Origin: Pseudobacter sp.
Lineage (GTDB): Bacteria; Bacteroidota; Bacteroidia; Chitinophagales; Chitinophagaceae
Reading direction: 5' to 3'
DNA length: 64,000 nucleotides
NCBI GenBank assembly: GCA_017849455.1
Contig: JAFIGX010000013.1
Location: 62,001-126,000, forward strand
Part shown: one piece after another, positions 35,107 through 43,661 of the stretch
Position numbering within the stretch: position 1 is the stretch's first letter
How the letters are laid out: each line of letters begins with the position of its first letter
Notes under the pieces: model-generated
Seen by the model: only the letters and a program-made list of their open reading frames with translations
The model's database searches: none
Told to the model about the DNA's origin: nothing
Position numbers and translations under genes: made by a program

Positions 35107-36204
35107 TTATTGCAATATTTCGGATAAGCGGGTATGTAGTTCTGTTCCACGAAGCCCTTTGGCGATGATGACGCCATTGGTGTCGAGCAGGAAAGAATAA
35201 GGGATGCCTTGAATTCCATAATAACTGGCGATCTCATTTTTCCAACCTTTCAGGTCGGACAATTGTGTCCAGGGCATGCCGTCTTTTTGGATGGCCTCTT
35301 TCCATTTCTCGCCGTTATCGTCGAGTGAAATGCCCAATACCGTAAAGCGTTTATCCTTGAACGTATTGTAGGCTTTCAACACATTGGGATTTTCAGCCCG
35401 GCAGGGGCCGCACCAACTGGCCCAGAAATCCAGGAATACATATTTCCCTTTGAAATCGGTGATCTTTACCGGACGGCCATTGACATCATTCTGTGTAAAA
35501 TCTTTGACCGGTTGCCCGATAGAGCTGCGCTTCAGCACTTCCAGCCTTTTGGCCAGTTTCCTGCCGGTTGTGGTCTGTTGTGCTTTGGGATCGAGGTCAC
35601 GGTACAGGCTATCGAGCGGCGCAAATTCTCCCATCATCGCCATATCATCGATCAATGCCACACTGATATTGCTGGCCGGGTGCTGGCGCACATACACTTT
35701 CATACGTACCCTTTTTGCCAGCCGGAAAGAATCGATCTGTTTTTCCAGCACTGCTTTCAGTTTATCATCGTCTTTGGCTTCGTGCAGTTTGGGGTACAGA
35801 ATGTCCTGCGCATCGCTGATATCTTTTATCGATCGTTGCCAGGCTTTGTATTCATCCTGTGTGGCAGAGCCCGATACTTCACTGAAGTAAAGAGAATCGG
35901 CCGTGCCCTTGATCGTTACCGGTGAATTTTCCATAAATAGTTCCATGAACCTATGCCCGGTAGAGATGTAGATCTTTTGTGGACCGGCCAGGTTACCTGT
36001 CCACGTAAAGCTGCCTGCTTTCACCGGCACGGTATCTGTTCTGGCCGAATCGATCCCTGGCGTAGTAATATACGCTACAGAATCCGTGAGCCCTTTGATC
36101 TCGGCATGGATCGATGCATTCTTGTTCTGACTGGCTGTGTGGCAGGCGATCATAACAGGCAGGAAGGCCAGAACCGGCATCCATTTTACTTTTGTTTTCA
36201 ACAT
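35107..36204 (-). CDS. DUF4369/TlpA-type thioredoxin lipoprotein (copy 2)
   Basis: 365 aa. The signal peptide has a lipobox VMIAC, so unlike its neighbour it is a lipoprotein. The same arrangement follows: an N-terminal beta domain (HAEIKGLTDSVAYITT), a helical middle and a thioredoxin domain with WCGPC in LDFWASWCGPCRAENP and cis-Pro in QGIPYSFLLD. It lies 14 bp before copy 1 and 30 bp after SusD, so all four are likely one transcript. A pair of differently anchored thioredoxins beside one nutrient receptor suggests redox handling of a particular substrate, which is inference. Confidence 0.88.
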   Translation of the reverse strand: MLKTKVKWMPVLAFLPVMIACHTASQNKNASIHAEIKGLTDSVAYITTPGIDSARTDTVPVKAGSFTWTGNLAGPQKIYISTGHRFMELFMENSPVTIKGTADSLYFSEVSGSATQDEYKAWQRSIKDISDAQDILYPKLHEAKDDDKLKAVLEKQIDSFRLAKRVRMKVYVRQHPASNISVALIDDMAMMGEFAPLDSLYRDLDPKAQQTTTGRKLAKRLEVLKRSSIGQPVKDFTQNDVNGRPVKITDFKGKYVFLDFWASWCGPCRAENPNVLKAYNTFKDKRFTVLGISLDDNGEKWKEAIQKDGMPWTQLSDLKGWKNEIASYYGIQGIPYSFLLDTNGVIIAKGLRGTELHTRLSEILQ

Positions 36205-36234
36205 GGCATTATTGGGTTTATTAAAAAAATATTA

Positions 36235-37647
36235 TCAGGGCTGATAACCTCTGTTCTGCGGGCCGAAGGCCGGGTTATTCATCAGTTCATTATGAGGAAC
36301 CGGGAGAATATATTGGATCTTGTCCTTGATCGTTGGCCTGAGTTGCTGCACCGTACTGAACGGCAACCGCAGCAGGGCCATCCACTCCTGCCCATCTTCC
36401 CCGGTCATATTCCTCGATATTTCGAAGTAGATCTGTTTGAGCAGATCATCGGGCGTAGCTGCATTATCGACCGCCTGGAAATTGGTGACCTCTGCATGGG
36501 CCATGATGTCTTTCACGATATTCTTCGCGTCGGTCGTGTTGCCGCCCGATCTTACGATGGCTTCTGCTTTCAACAGGTATACTTCCGTAAGCCGCATGGC
36601 ATAGGCTGTTTCCGTGATTGGTGTAGGAGTGCTACCTTCAGCAATATACTTAGTAAAATAATAAGTACCGGCGGTATTGGGATTGGCGCTGCCTACTACC
36701 CAGCTCCCGCGCGGATCACCTGATAACAGGTCTTTGAACGCAGTTTTGGCAATGAAGAGCGAAGAGGCGCCGGGCCAGTACTGGCGGCTGCGATTATAAT
36801 AATAGGCTTCCTGGTTCTGTTGCGGTTTGATGCCTATGATCACTTCCTTGCTCTGCAAGGCTTTTGTCCTGAACAGGTCTTTCAGCTTGGGCTCCAGCGT
36901 ATAGCGATTACCGGCGGTCACCTGGTTGGCCAGCGTGATGACATCCGCATAATCCGCCTGTTGACCGTGGCATATCAGCACCCGCATCTTCAGGAGCATG
37001 GCCGCATATTTGGAGGCATAGATATTATTGGTGGAATCGGCGCCATTCTGAATGGCATAATCCAGGTCTTCGTAAATGGCCTTGTAGCTATCGGCAACAT
37101 TGCTGCGTTGTTTCGGAATATTCCCCAAAGTGATGAACTCGTTTCGCAGCAATACGCCATAAGCACTGCTGGGATCGAACCATTCCGCATAATAGCTCAG
37201 CAATTTAGCGTGCCCATAGGCCCTGAGAAAGCGGGCTTCCGACAACAACTGCTTTTTTGTATTGCCGGTGAATTTATCATCCGCCAATTTCTCAATTCCC
37301 TGTATTACGCCATTGGCGGCATTGATCAATGAATAGGAATAAGTCCAGAAATAATCGCTGCCATTGTTGTAGTTGTTGCTTTCCTCATTGGTTTCTCCAT
37401 ACCCATACCCCAGGTAACCGGAAAATTCGCCCGGGTTCACTTCATTTATTCGCCAGACAGTAACATTGTTGGCGCTTTGCACATTGGCCAGCCTGTAATA
37501 AACGCCATTGAGGGCTACTTTGGCCGTGGCCTGGTCGATGATGGTATTGCCATCTACCTTTGCATTCTCTGGTAGTTTCCCCAGTTCTTTTTTACAGGCC
37601 GACAGGGCCGCTATCGAGACCAGGGATATATAAATTATTCTTTTCAT
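36235..37647 (-). CDS. SusD/RagB-family nutrient-binding outer-membrane lipoprotein
   Basis: 470 aa. The lipobox LSACKK is at residues ~15-20. The TPR-like helical SusD fold is recognised by LNGVYYRLAN near the N-terminus, LLSEARFLRAYGHAKLLSYY in the middle and the RLTEVYLLKAEAIVRSGG block, and the C-terminal QIYFEISRNMTGEDGQEW. It forms the lid over the partner SusC barrel and captures a glycan or peptide ligand at the cell surface. It is 22 bp after SusC. No glycoside hydrolase is nearby, so a peptide or other non-glycan ligand is possible. Confidence 0.93.
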   Translation of the reverse strand: MKRIIYISLVSIAALSACKKELGKLPENAKVDGNTIIDQATAKVALNGVYYRLANVQSANNVTVWRINEVNPGEFSGYLGYGYGETNEESNNYNNGSDYFWTYSYSLINAANGVIQGIEKLADDKFTGNTKKQLLSEARFLRAYGHAKLLSYYAEWFDPSSAYGVLLRNEFITLGNIPKQRSNVADSYKAIYEDLDYAIQNGADSTNNIYASKYAAMLLKMRVLICHGQQADYADVITLANQVTAGNRYTLEPKLKDLFRTKALQSKEVIIGIKPQQNQEAYYYNRSRQYWPGASSLFIAKTAFKDLLSGDPRGSWVVGSANPNTAGTYYFTKYIAEGSTPTPITETAYAMRLTEVYLLKAEAIVRSGGNTTDAKNIVKDIMAHAEVTNFQAVDNAATPDDLLKQIYFEISRNMTGEDGQEWMALLRLPFSTVQQLRPTIKDKIQYILPVPHNELMNNPAFGPQNRGYQP

Positions 37648-37669
37648 TCCTTGTCAATTTTGATGTTAG

Positions 37670-40600
37670 TTAAAATCCGAAACGGATACCGGCGCTGTAT
37701 TGCCGAACTGTGGGGAATGTGCCCGCATCGACACTGCCGTTGATCAGACTGTAGGGATCGCTGCTCACTTCCGGATCGGGGCCGGGATATTTACTGATGA
37801 TGAACAGGTTGGTGCCAGATACATAAACAGAAGCATCGCGCATGTTCATTTTCTTCATCAGTGCGCCGGGGAACCTGTAGGAAAGGGTGACATATTTCAG
37901 TTTCACGTACGATCCGTTGTAGATATCATTGTTGGCCGTATAGGCTACGGAATTATATCCAAGCATCAACCGGGGCCTGTCGGAGTTGGGGTTCTCAGGT
38001 GTCCACCGGTCGAGGATCTTCGTGCCTTTGTTGGTTTGTCCGCTCACGAATTTATTCTGTACATCTGCCAGGTAAAGGACATCCCCTCCATAGGAGAAAG
38101 AGAGCAGGGCGATCAGGCTGAAATTCTTATAATTGAAAGTATTGGTGAACCCTCCATAGAATTTCGGTTGTGCATGACCGATCACTTCATAACTGTAGAG
38201 CCCCCTGTTATCCAGTTCGTACATGGGATCGCCAATGCCCAGATAGGGAGCGAAATATCTCGCAAAAGTGAATTTCTGTTTATAGTCTGCCAGTTCCTTG
38301 TCATTGCGGATAAGCCCTGTGTACACGCGCCCATAGAACAGGCCGATAGACTCTCCTTTCCGCACGATGCTATTGCCCAGGTTATATTGAGCGGTAGCCG
38401 GGTTACCGGCGGGGTTGGTGAAATCGTTCTGGATATCGAGCACCATGGAGCGGTTACCGGAAAGGTTGATAGCGGCATTCCAACTGAAATCCTTTTGCTG
38501 GATGATATCACCGCGCAGATCGATCTCCAGTCCACGGTTCCGGATAGTGGCGAAATTGGCGATCACACTGCCGAAAGAAGAGCTTGGAGGCAATATGGTG
38601 CTCATCAGCAGTCCTTCCGTTCGTTTCTCATAATAGCCGATTGAACCGCGCAGGCGCGAATGGAAGAAGGCGAAATCGAGCCCGAGATCTTTCTGCAGCG
38701 TGGATTCCCATTTGATGGCTTCATTGCCGAGCTGCGTGGGCACCATTGCGTTGGTTGCGCCATAAGAAGCCGGTGTGTACAATGTATAAAAGAGATTGTC
38801 GCCGATATTCTGTGTTCCTGTATAACCTGCGCTGGCCCTCAGTTTCAGCTCATCGACCCAGTGTACGGATTTCATGAATTTCTCTTCCGATATCCGCCAG
38901 GCAACCCCACCGGAAGGGAAATATCCCACCCTGTTCTTCGAAGGGAATTTGGAGGAGGCGTCCGAGCGGCCGGTGAAGGTGAACAGGTATTTATCCATCA
39001 GTGCATAATTGGCGCGCATGTAAAAGCTCAACAGGGAGTTTTGGCCCGAAGTTCCTTTAGGCGGCAAAGACACGGCAGCCGAGGAAAGATTATTGAGGAA
39101 TTTATCATCGGGGAATCCCTGGCCACTGGCAGAAAAAGAATTGTAGCGGGCTTTTTGCCAGGAGGTACCGGCCACTACATTGAGACGGTGGTTCTCATTG
39201 AACTCCTTGTCCCACGTCAATGTATTTTCATAGAACATATTCGTTTCTTCGGTCTGTGATTGCGACCCTGTTCCTCCATTGGAGGTCCCTACTCCGCTGG
39301 GCGATGCGATCACGGCCGTGCTCGGCACATAATTCAATTGGTGGTAATTGGTATAGTTCACAGATACCACGCTCCTGAACTTCAGTTCCTTCAGGATATC
39401 GTATTCAGCCGCCAATGAGCCGAGCAGTACCGACTGCTTGCCTTCATTGGTACCATCGAGCAATGCCATCGGGTTCTGGAAACCTTCATAATCATACCCA
39501 CCGATCTGCGAACCGAGGAAACGGTACACACTTCCATCGGGATTATACGCAGGCAAAGTAGGAGGCGCATATAAAGCCTGTGTATAGATACCGTTGGTGA
39601 TATTGTTTTTGGTAAAGCCAAAATCGAGATTGGCGATGAACCTCAGTTTTGAAGTGATCTCGTTGTCGAGATTGATCTTCCCGGAAATCCGTTTGAAATC
39701 CGTTCCGCGTACAGCGCCATCCTGCCGACTGTATGCAATGGAGGTATAATACCTTGAACCGGTTCCGCCTCCGCGAATAGAAAGGTCCGCATTCTGTGTA
39801 ATGGCCTTCCTGAGCACGAGGCCCAGCCAATCCGTATTGGCTGTACCGAGATAATTCGGATCGTTCAGGATATTATTGGCCCTTGTGGAAGGAGCCAGGC
39901 CTGCCGCGGCCCTGGCATCGTTCAGGTTTTTGGCCGCTTCTTTGACGATCATCTTGTATTGATCGGCGTTCAGCAGCGGTTGTTTGATGGCTGTGGTAAC
40001 GCCAAAGTAATAATTCGCTTCCAGTTGCGGCTTCTGGTTCAGCTTGCCTTTTTTGGTAGTGATGATCACTACGCCGTTCGCTGCGCGGGAGCCATAGATG
40101 GCCGTGGCGGAAGCGTCTTTCAGGATATCGATACTTTCAATGTCGTTGATGTTCAAGCCGGCAAGACTATTGAGCCCACGGGCAAAAGATCCCGATACAG
40201 AATTGTTGGGATCATCATGGCCGAATCGTTCTATCGGGTTCACTGCTTCCGCCTGGTTCTGGATATAACGGTTCTGTATCTGTACCTGCACTCCGTCGAT
40301 GATGTAGAGGGGATCATTGCCGCCCATGAGCGAAGTACCGCCACGGATGCGGATCCTGGCCACACCACCCGGCGAGCCGTCGGCCTGTACCACCTGCACA
40401 CCGGCCGCTTTTCCGGCCAGTGCCTGATCGATGCTCACATAGGGAACATCCTTGAATTCCTTTACGTTCACGGATGATACGGAACCGGTAAGGTCTTTTC
40501 TTTTGGTGCTTCCATATCCTACCATGATGTATTCATCGAGGGCCGAAACTTTCAGCTTGAGCGATACGTCTATAGAGGTCTTTCCCTTCACGGCTATCGT

Positions 40601-41188
40601 TTGGGATTCGAAGGAAACGCTGGTGATCACCAGGGATGCGTCTTCAGGGGCATCGATGCTGAACCGGCCGTCATTATCGGTTATAGTAGACCGTTTGGTC
40701 CCTTTGATGGTGACGGTGATGCCGGGGAGTGGGCTGCCGAGATGATCTGTGATGCGGCCCTTGATGGGTTTGGGTGGCTCATTCATGAACTCTTCCACCA
40801 TAAAGGGAGCATCCTGCTTTTTGATGAAGACCGTATTGCCTTTCATGGAGAAGCTCAAAGGCAGGTCTTTCAGGATAATATCCAGTGCCTCACGCAACGG
40901 AACATTTTTGAGGTTTACTGAAATTTCGCGGATCCCTGCCAGGTCTTCTTTCCGGAAGAAAAAGAGGTAGCCTGTCTGATCCTCAAAAGCGGCGAGCACG
41001 GTAGGCACTTTCACAGCTTTCGCGGAATAGGAGACCGTCTGCGCCTCTGAATGGGCGCTCACCTGGAATACAGCTACCATTAATAAAATAATTGTCAGCT
41101 TCATCGCATTCACAGTTGTTCTGTTGATGAAGAATGGGAGAAGGCTCTTCAGCAACGTTGTTTTGGTTGGGCATCCTGCGCCATACAT
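37670..41188 (-). CDS. SusC/RagA-family TonB-dependent receptor with STN signalling domain
   Basis: About 1172 aa from the ATG at 41188 (MYGAGCPTKT); ATG at 41104 is an alternative and gives a conventional signal peptide (MKLTIILLMVAVFQVSAHSEA). Domain order: STN (secretin/TonB short N-terminal, ~50-120), carboxypeptidase-regulatory-like beta domain (~130-210, GRITDHLGSPLPGITVTIKG), plug (VGYGSTKRKDLTGSV, then DPLYIIDGV), and a 22-strand barrel ending GIRFGF. The STN domain signals to the anti-sigma factor encoded upstream. It imports the substrate held by SusD using TonB. The outer-membrane location is firm, the ligand unknown. Confidence 0.93.
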   Translation of the reverse strand: MYGAGCPTKTTLLKSLLPFFINRTTVNAMKLTIILLMVAVFQVSAHSEAQTVSYSAKAVKVPTVLAAFEDQTGYLFFFRKEDLAGIREISVNLKNVPLREALDIILKDLPLSFSMKGNTVFIKKQDAPFMVEEFMNEPPKPIKGRITDHLGSPLPGITVTIKGTKRSTITDNDGRFSIDAPEDASLVITSVSFESQTIAVKGKTSIDVSLKLKVSALDEYIMVGYGSTKRKDLTGSVSSVNVKEFKDVPYVSIDQALAGKAAGVQVVQADGSPGGVARIRIRGGTSLMGGNDPLYIIDGVQVQIQNRYIQNQAEAVNPIERFGHDDPNNSVSGSFARGLNSLAGLNINDIESIDILKDASATAIYGSRAANGVVIITTKKGKLNQKPQLEANYYFGVTTAIKQPLLNADQYKMIVKEAAKNLNDARAAAGLAPSTRANNILNDPNYLGTANTDWLGLVLRKAITQNADLSIRGGGTGSRYYTSIAYSRQDGAVRGTDFKRISGKINLDNEITSKLRFIANLDFGFTKNNITNGIYTQALYAPPTLPAYNPDGSVYRFLGSQIGGYDYEGFQNPMALLDGTNEGKQSVLLGSLAAEYDILKELKFRSVVSVNYTNYHQLNYVPSTAVIASPSGVGTSNGGTGSQSQTEETNMFYENTLTWDKEFNENHRLNVVAGTSWQKARYNSFSASGQGFPDDKFLNNLSSAAVSLPPKGTSGQNSLLSFYMRANYALMDKYLFTFTGRSDASSKFPSKNRVGYFPSGGVAWRISEEKFMKSVHWVDELKLRASAGYTGTQNIGDNLFYTLYTPASYGATNAMVPTQLGNEAIKWESTLQKDLGLDFAFFHSRLRGSIGYYEKRTEGLLMSTILPPSSSFGSVIANFATIRNRGLEIDLRGDIIQQKDFSWNAAINLSGNRSMVLDIQNDFTNPAGNPATAQYNLGNSIVRKGESIGLFYGRVYTGLIRNDKELADYKQKFTFARYFAPYLGIGDPMYELDNRGLYSYEVIGHAQPKFYGGFTNTFNYKNFSLIALLSFSYGGDVLYLADVQNKFVSGQTNKGTKILDRWTPENPNSDRPRLMLGYNSVAYTANNDIYNGSYVKLKYVTLSYRFPGALMKKMNMRDASVYVSGTNLFIISKYPGPDPEVSSDPYSLINGSVDAGTFPTVRQYSAGIRFGF

Positions 41189-41370
41189 TCCTGTGTGGCG
41201 GGCAGCCCCGGAACAAGTCCGGGATTCGGAAACAATAAATTGCATACTTTTGCAATGTTTTGGTTAAGAATTAAGCAGTTGATGCTATTGAATGATTAAC
41301 CTCAACGAAAGCCGGGGGAAGGGTTCCAATCTTGCACCCGGTTTTTCATTTCTGGTCAGTCTTATCCAGG

Positions 41371-41475
41371 GAGTTGACATGTTGAGATGTTTACAGGTTG
41401 ATAAGGAATTCCCAAATCGCGGATGCTTCCTTGTTAACCGATCAACCTATCAACCTGTCAACTTTTCAACCTACC
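41371..41475. repeat. Family A inverted repeat between fecR-like gene and susC
   Basis: The left arm 41371-41406 (GTTGACATGTTGAGATG, GGTTGATAAGG) and right arm 41429-41475 (CCTTGTTAACC, ATCAACCTATCAACC, TTTTCAACCTACC) are imperfect reverse complements. It lies 5 nt past the TGA of the anti-sigma gene and separates it from susC. Confidence 0.75.
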
Positions 41476-41480
41476 TATAC

Positions 41481-42752
41481 TCACGGCAATACCACGATCT
41501 TGTTCCCGTTCTCGATCCGGTATTTCACATTTGTTTCCTTCAATCCTTCCAGCACTTCTGCCAGTGTAAGCCCTCTGCCTATCTTTCCATTGAACAGCCC
41601 TTTCGGTATTTCACCTTTGTATTCCACTTCCACATCGTACCATCTCGCCAACTGGCGCATAACGGCGGGAAGGTCTGCATCATTGAACACGAAAGCGCCA
41701 TTCTTCCAGGCTATCACTTCTTTCACATCCACCTGCTGCACCTGGATTGACCGCGCCACTGAGCCATTTTGAGTTTGAGGTTGATGCGATATGAATATCC
41801 GTGCCTGCTCACCGGGCTGCAGGACCACAGCAGCAGGAGGTTTGATGCCTGTTGTGCGGACCCCATCATCCCGCAGTTGATCTTCCTTCACCTCACTTAC
41901 CTGCACACTTCCTTCGAGGAGCGTGGTATTCAGGCTCGGTTCATCCGTATAAGCATTCACATTGAAATGAGTGCCGAGCACTTCGATCTCAGCCAGTCCT
42001 TTCACTTCCACCCGGAAAGGCATTTGTTTGTTCTTCGCCACTTCGAAATAGGCTTCGCCCGTGAGCTCCACTTTTCTTTCCTGGCCGCTGAACCGGGTAG
42101 GATACCTGAGTGAAGAGGCTGCATTCAGCCATACCTGCGTACCATCGGGCAATTGCACATTGAATTGCCTGCCCCTGGGCGTGGTCATTGTATTGTATAC
42201 AATCGTTGCAGGGTCTTTTACCTGGTTGTTATAAGAAAGCTTGCCGTCTTTCAACATTACCACACTGCCTTTCTCCTTCACCACTTCACCATTACCCAGG
42301 CTATCGAGCACGATCTGCGTTCCATCGGCAAGGGTCAGTATGGCGCCATCTTTACCTGGCGGCACATTTTGTTGGTGATCGGTCTTTCGAACGATCTCAT
42401 CATTATCTTTTGTTTCTCTCCGGCTGCTCCACCAGAACAAAGCGACAGATCCAATGATCAATACAGCCGCAGCATAACGGAACCAGGACCTGCGGAATAG
42501 TGGAATAGCAGGCAGATTTGCCGCCCTGGCCTGCTTATCGGCCTGAAGCACCTTCTTCAATACCGGCTGCCAATGCAATTGATCGAATGCCGGATCTTCA
42601 TCACGTTCCTCCAGCCAATGTTTGATCAATTCCGGCAGGCCACTGGTTTGCGGATCAGCTTCCAGTATCTGCATGAATTCCGCCAGTTCCCTTTCACTGA
42701 TGCTGCCGGCTGCATATCGCTCTATCAGGTATAGCACTCGTTGGTCTTGCAT
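41481..42752 (-). CDS. FecR-family anti-sigma factor
   Basis: 423 aa. The N-terminal cytoplasmic part (1-90) would bind the sigma factor (LYLIERYAAGSISERELAEF). One transmembrane helix is at ~90-110 (FRYAAAVLIIGSVALFWW). The periplasmic FecR domain follows, with QFNVQLPDGTQVWLNAASSLRYP and RKVELTGEAYFEVAKN, then a C-terminal domain (LPAVMRQLARWYDVEVEY, GKIGRGLTLAEVLEGLK) that contacts the STN domain of the receptor. It relays receptor occupancy to the ECF sigma factor. It sits 76 bp after the sigma gene. Confidence 0.93.
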   Translation of the reverse strand: MQDQRVLYLIERYAAGSISERELAEFMQILEADPQTSGLPELIKHWLEERDEDPAFDQLHWQPVLKKVLQADKQARAANLPAIPLFRRSWFRYAAAVLIIGSVALFWWSSRRETKDNDEIVRKTDHQQNVPPGKDGAILTLADGTQIVLDSLGNGEVVKEKGSVVMLKDGKLSYNNQVKDPATIVYNTMTTPRGRQFNVQLPDGTQVWLNAASSLRYPTRFSGQERKVELTGEAYFEVAKNKQMPFRVEVKGLAEIEVLGTHFNVNAYTDEPSLNTTLLEGSVQVSEVKEDQLRDDGVRTTGIKPPAAVVLQPGEQARIFISHQPQTQNGSVARSIQVQQVDVKEVIAWKNGAFVFNDADLPAVMRQLARWYDVEVEYKGEIPKGLFNGKIGRGLTLAEVLEGLKETNVKYRIENGNKIVVLP

Positions 42753-42828
42753 AATGGTGGTTTGTGGACGCTATGGGCAGCGCCTGCATACTTAGAAACC
42801 GCTGAGGAAAAAAGGTACTATTGCTGTC

Positions 42829-43428
42829 TCAGGAAATTTTGAGGAAGGCTTCCAGGAGACATAGGGGGATCCAGTAACCCTTTTCCCTTAATTGCTGACG
42901 AATAAATTCAAGGGATTGAGCTATGGTATTTTTGACTGTGGATAAGGAGATATCGAGTTGACGGGCAATATCTGCCTGCTTCAAACCCTGTTCGCGGTAG
43001 AGCTGCCAAACGAGCTTGCGCTGGCCGCTGAGATTGCCGACGGCTTCACTGATCGCTTTCCGGATCTCTTTCGATTCGGTAGCATCCTGGAGGCTTTCCC
43101 CGGTATCATGGGTAGTGCCTGCGAACACCTTCAGGTGTTTTTCCTGCCTCACCTGCTGGCGCAGGTAATTGAAGCAAAGATGGGAAGCGATCGTCAACAC
43201 CCAGGAACGGGGATAATCGATGCCGGTGAGCTGGTCGCGGTGCATCCAAACCCGCAGAAAGGTTTCCTGTATGATCTCTTCAACACCTGCGGGGGATTTG
43301 ATCAGGCTGGCAATATGCAGGTGCAGTTGTGCGGTATAATGATAAAAGAACACGCTGAATGCCTCTTCATCCCCTTCCGAGATGCGGGCCAGTAATTCTT
43401 TTTCATTATGTAGTGATGCAACAGGCAC
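42829..43428 (-). CDS. ECF-family RNA polymerase sigma factor
   Basis: 199 aa from a GTG at 43426-43428. Sigma-70 region 2 is seen in ISEGDEEAFSVFFYHYTAQLHLHIASLI followed by EEIIQETFLRVWMHRDQL and DYPRSWVLTIASHLCFNYLR; region 4 is LVWQLYREQGLKQADIARQLDISLSTVKNTIAQSL. It belongs to the Bacteroidota ECF group paired with FecR and SusC. It should drive the receptor operon once released by the anti-sigma factor. The start abuts a family B repeat arm, so the promoter would lie within or beyond that repeat. Confidence 0.92.
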   Translation of the reverse strand: MPVASLHNEKELLARISEGDEEAFSVFFYHYTAQLHLHIASLIKSPAGVEEIIQETFLRVWMHRDQLTGIDYPRSWVLTIASHLCFNYLRQQVRQEKHLKVFAGTTHDTGESLQDATESKEIRKAISEAVGNLSGQRKLVWQLYREQGLKQADIARQLDISLSTVKNTIAQSLEFIRQQLREKGYWIPLCLLEAFLKIS

Positions 43429-43431
43429 AAT

Positions 43432-43661
43432 GTCTGAACCGGGATTTATGAGATTATTGAGATTTGTGGGAAAGGTCGTTGTCTAGGATAGGTCCTTTTG
43501 TAAGGATAAGAAATACTGTGTGCTGGGAATAGACAACATAATATTAAGCAATTTTTATTGCCTGGGTTTTGAATGTCACTGAAAACTTCTCAACCGGGGA
43601 GATTATTTCCGCAACGGCCTATTCCACAAATCCCGATAATCTCATAAATCCCGGTTCAGAC
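43432..43661. repeat. Family B inverted repeat between sigma gene start and glnS stop
   Basis: The arms at 43432-43481 (GTCTGAACCGGGATTTATGA, then GATTATTGAGATTTGTGGG) and 43612-43661 are near-perfect reverse complements over ~50 bp. The right arm's tip supplies the TGA stop of glnS; the left arm's tip lies 3 nt upstream of the sigma-factor start. Confidence 0.85.

Noticed and set aside
37700..38644. Plus-strand open frame opposite the SusC barrel
   Set aside because: Antisense shadow of the receptor; no start signal or family.
29425..43661. Intergenic repeats considered as CRISPR arrays
   Set aside because: Units are 7-12 bp, degenerate and arranged as facing hairpin arms with no regular spacers, and no cas gene is present.
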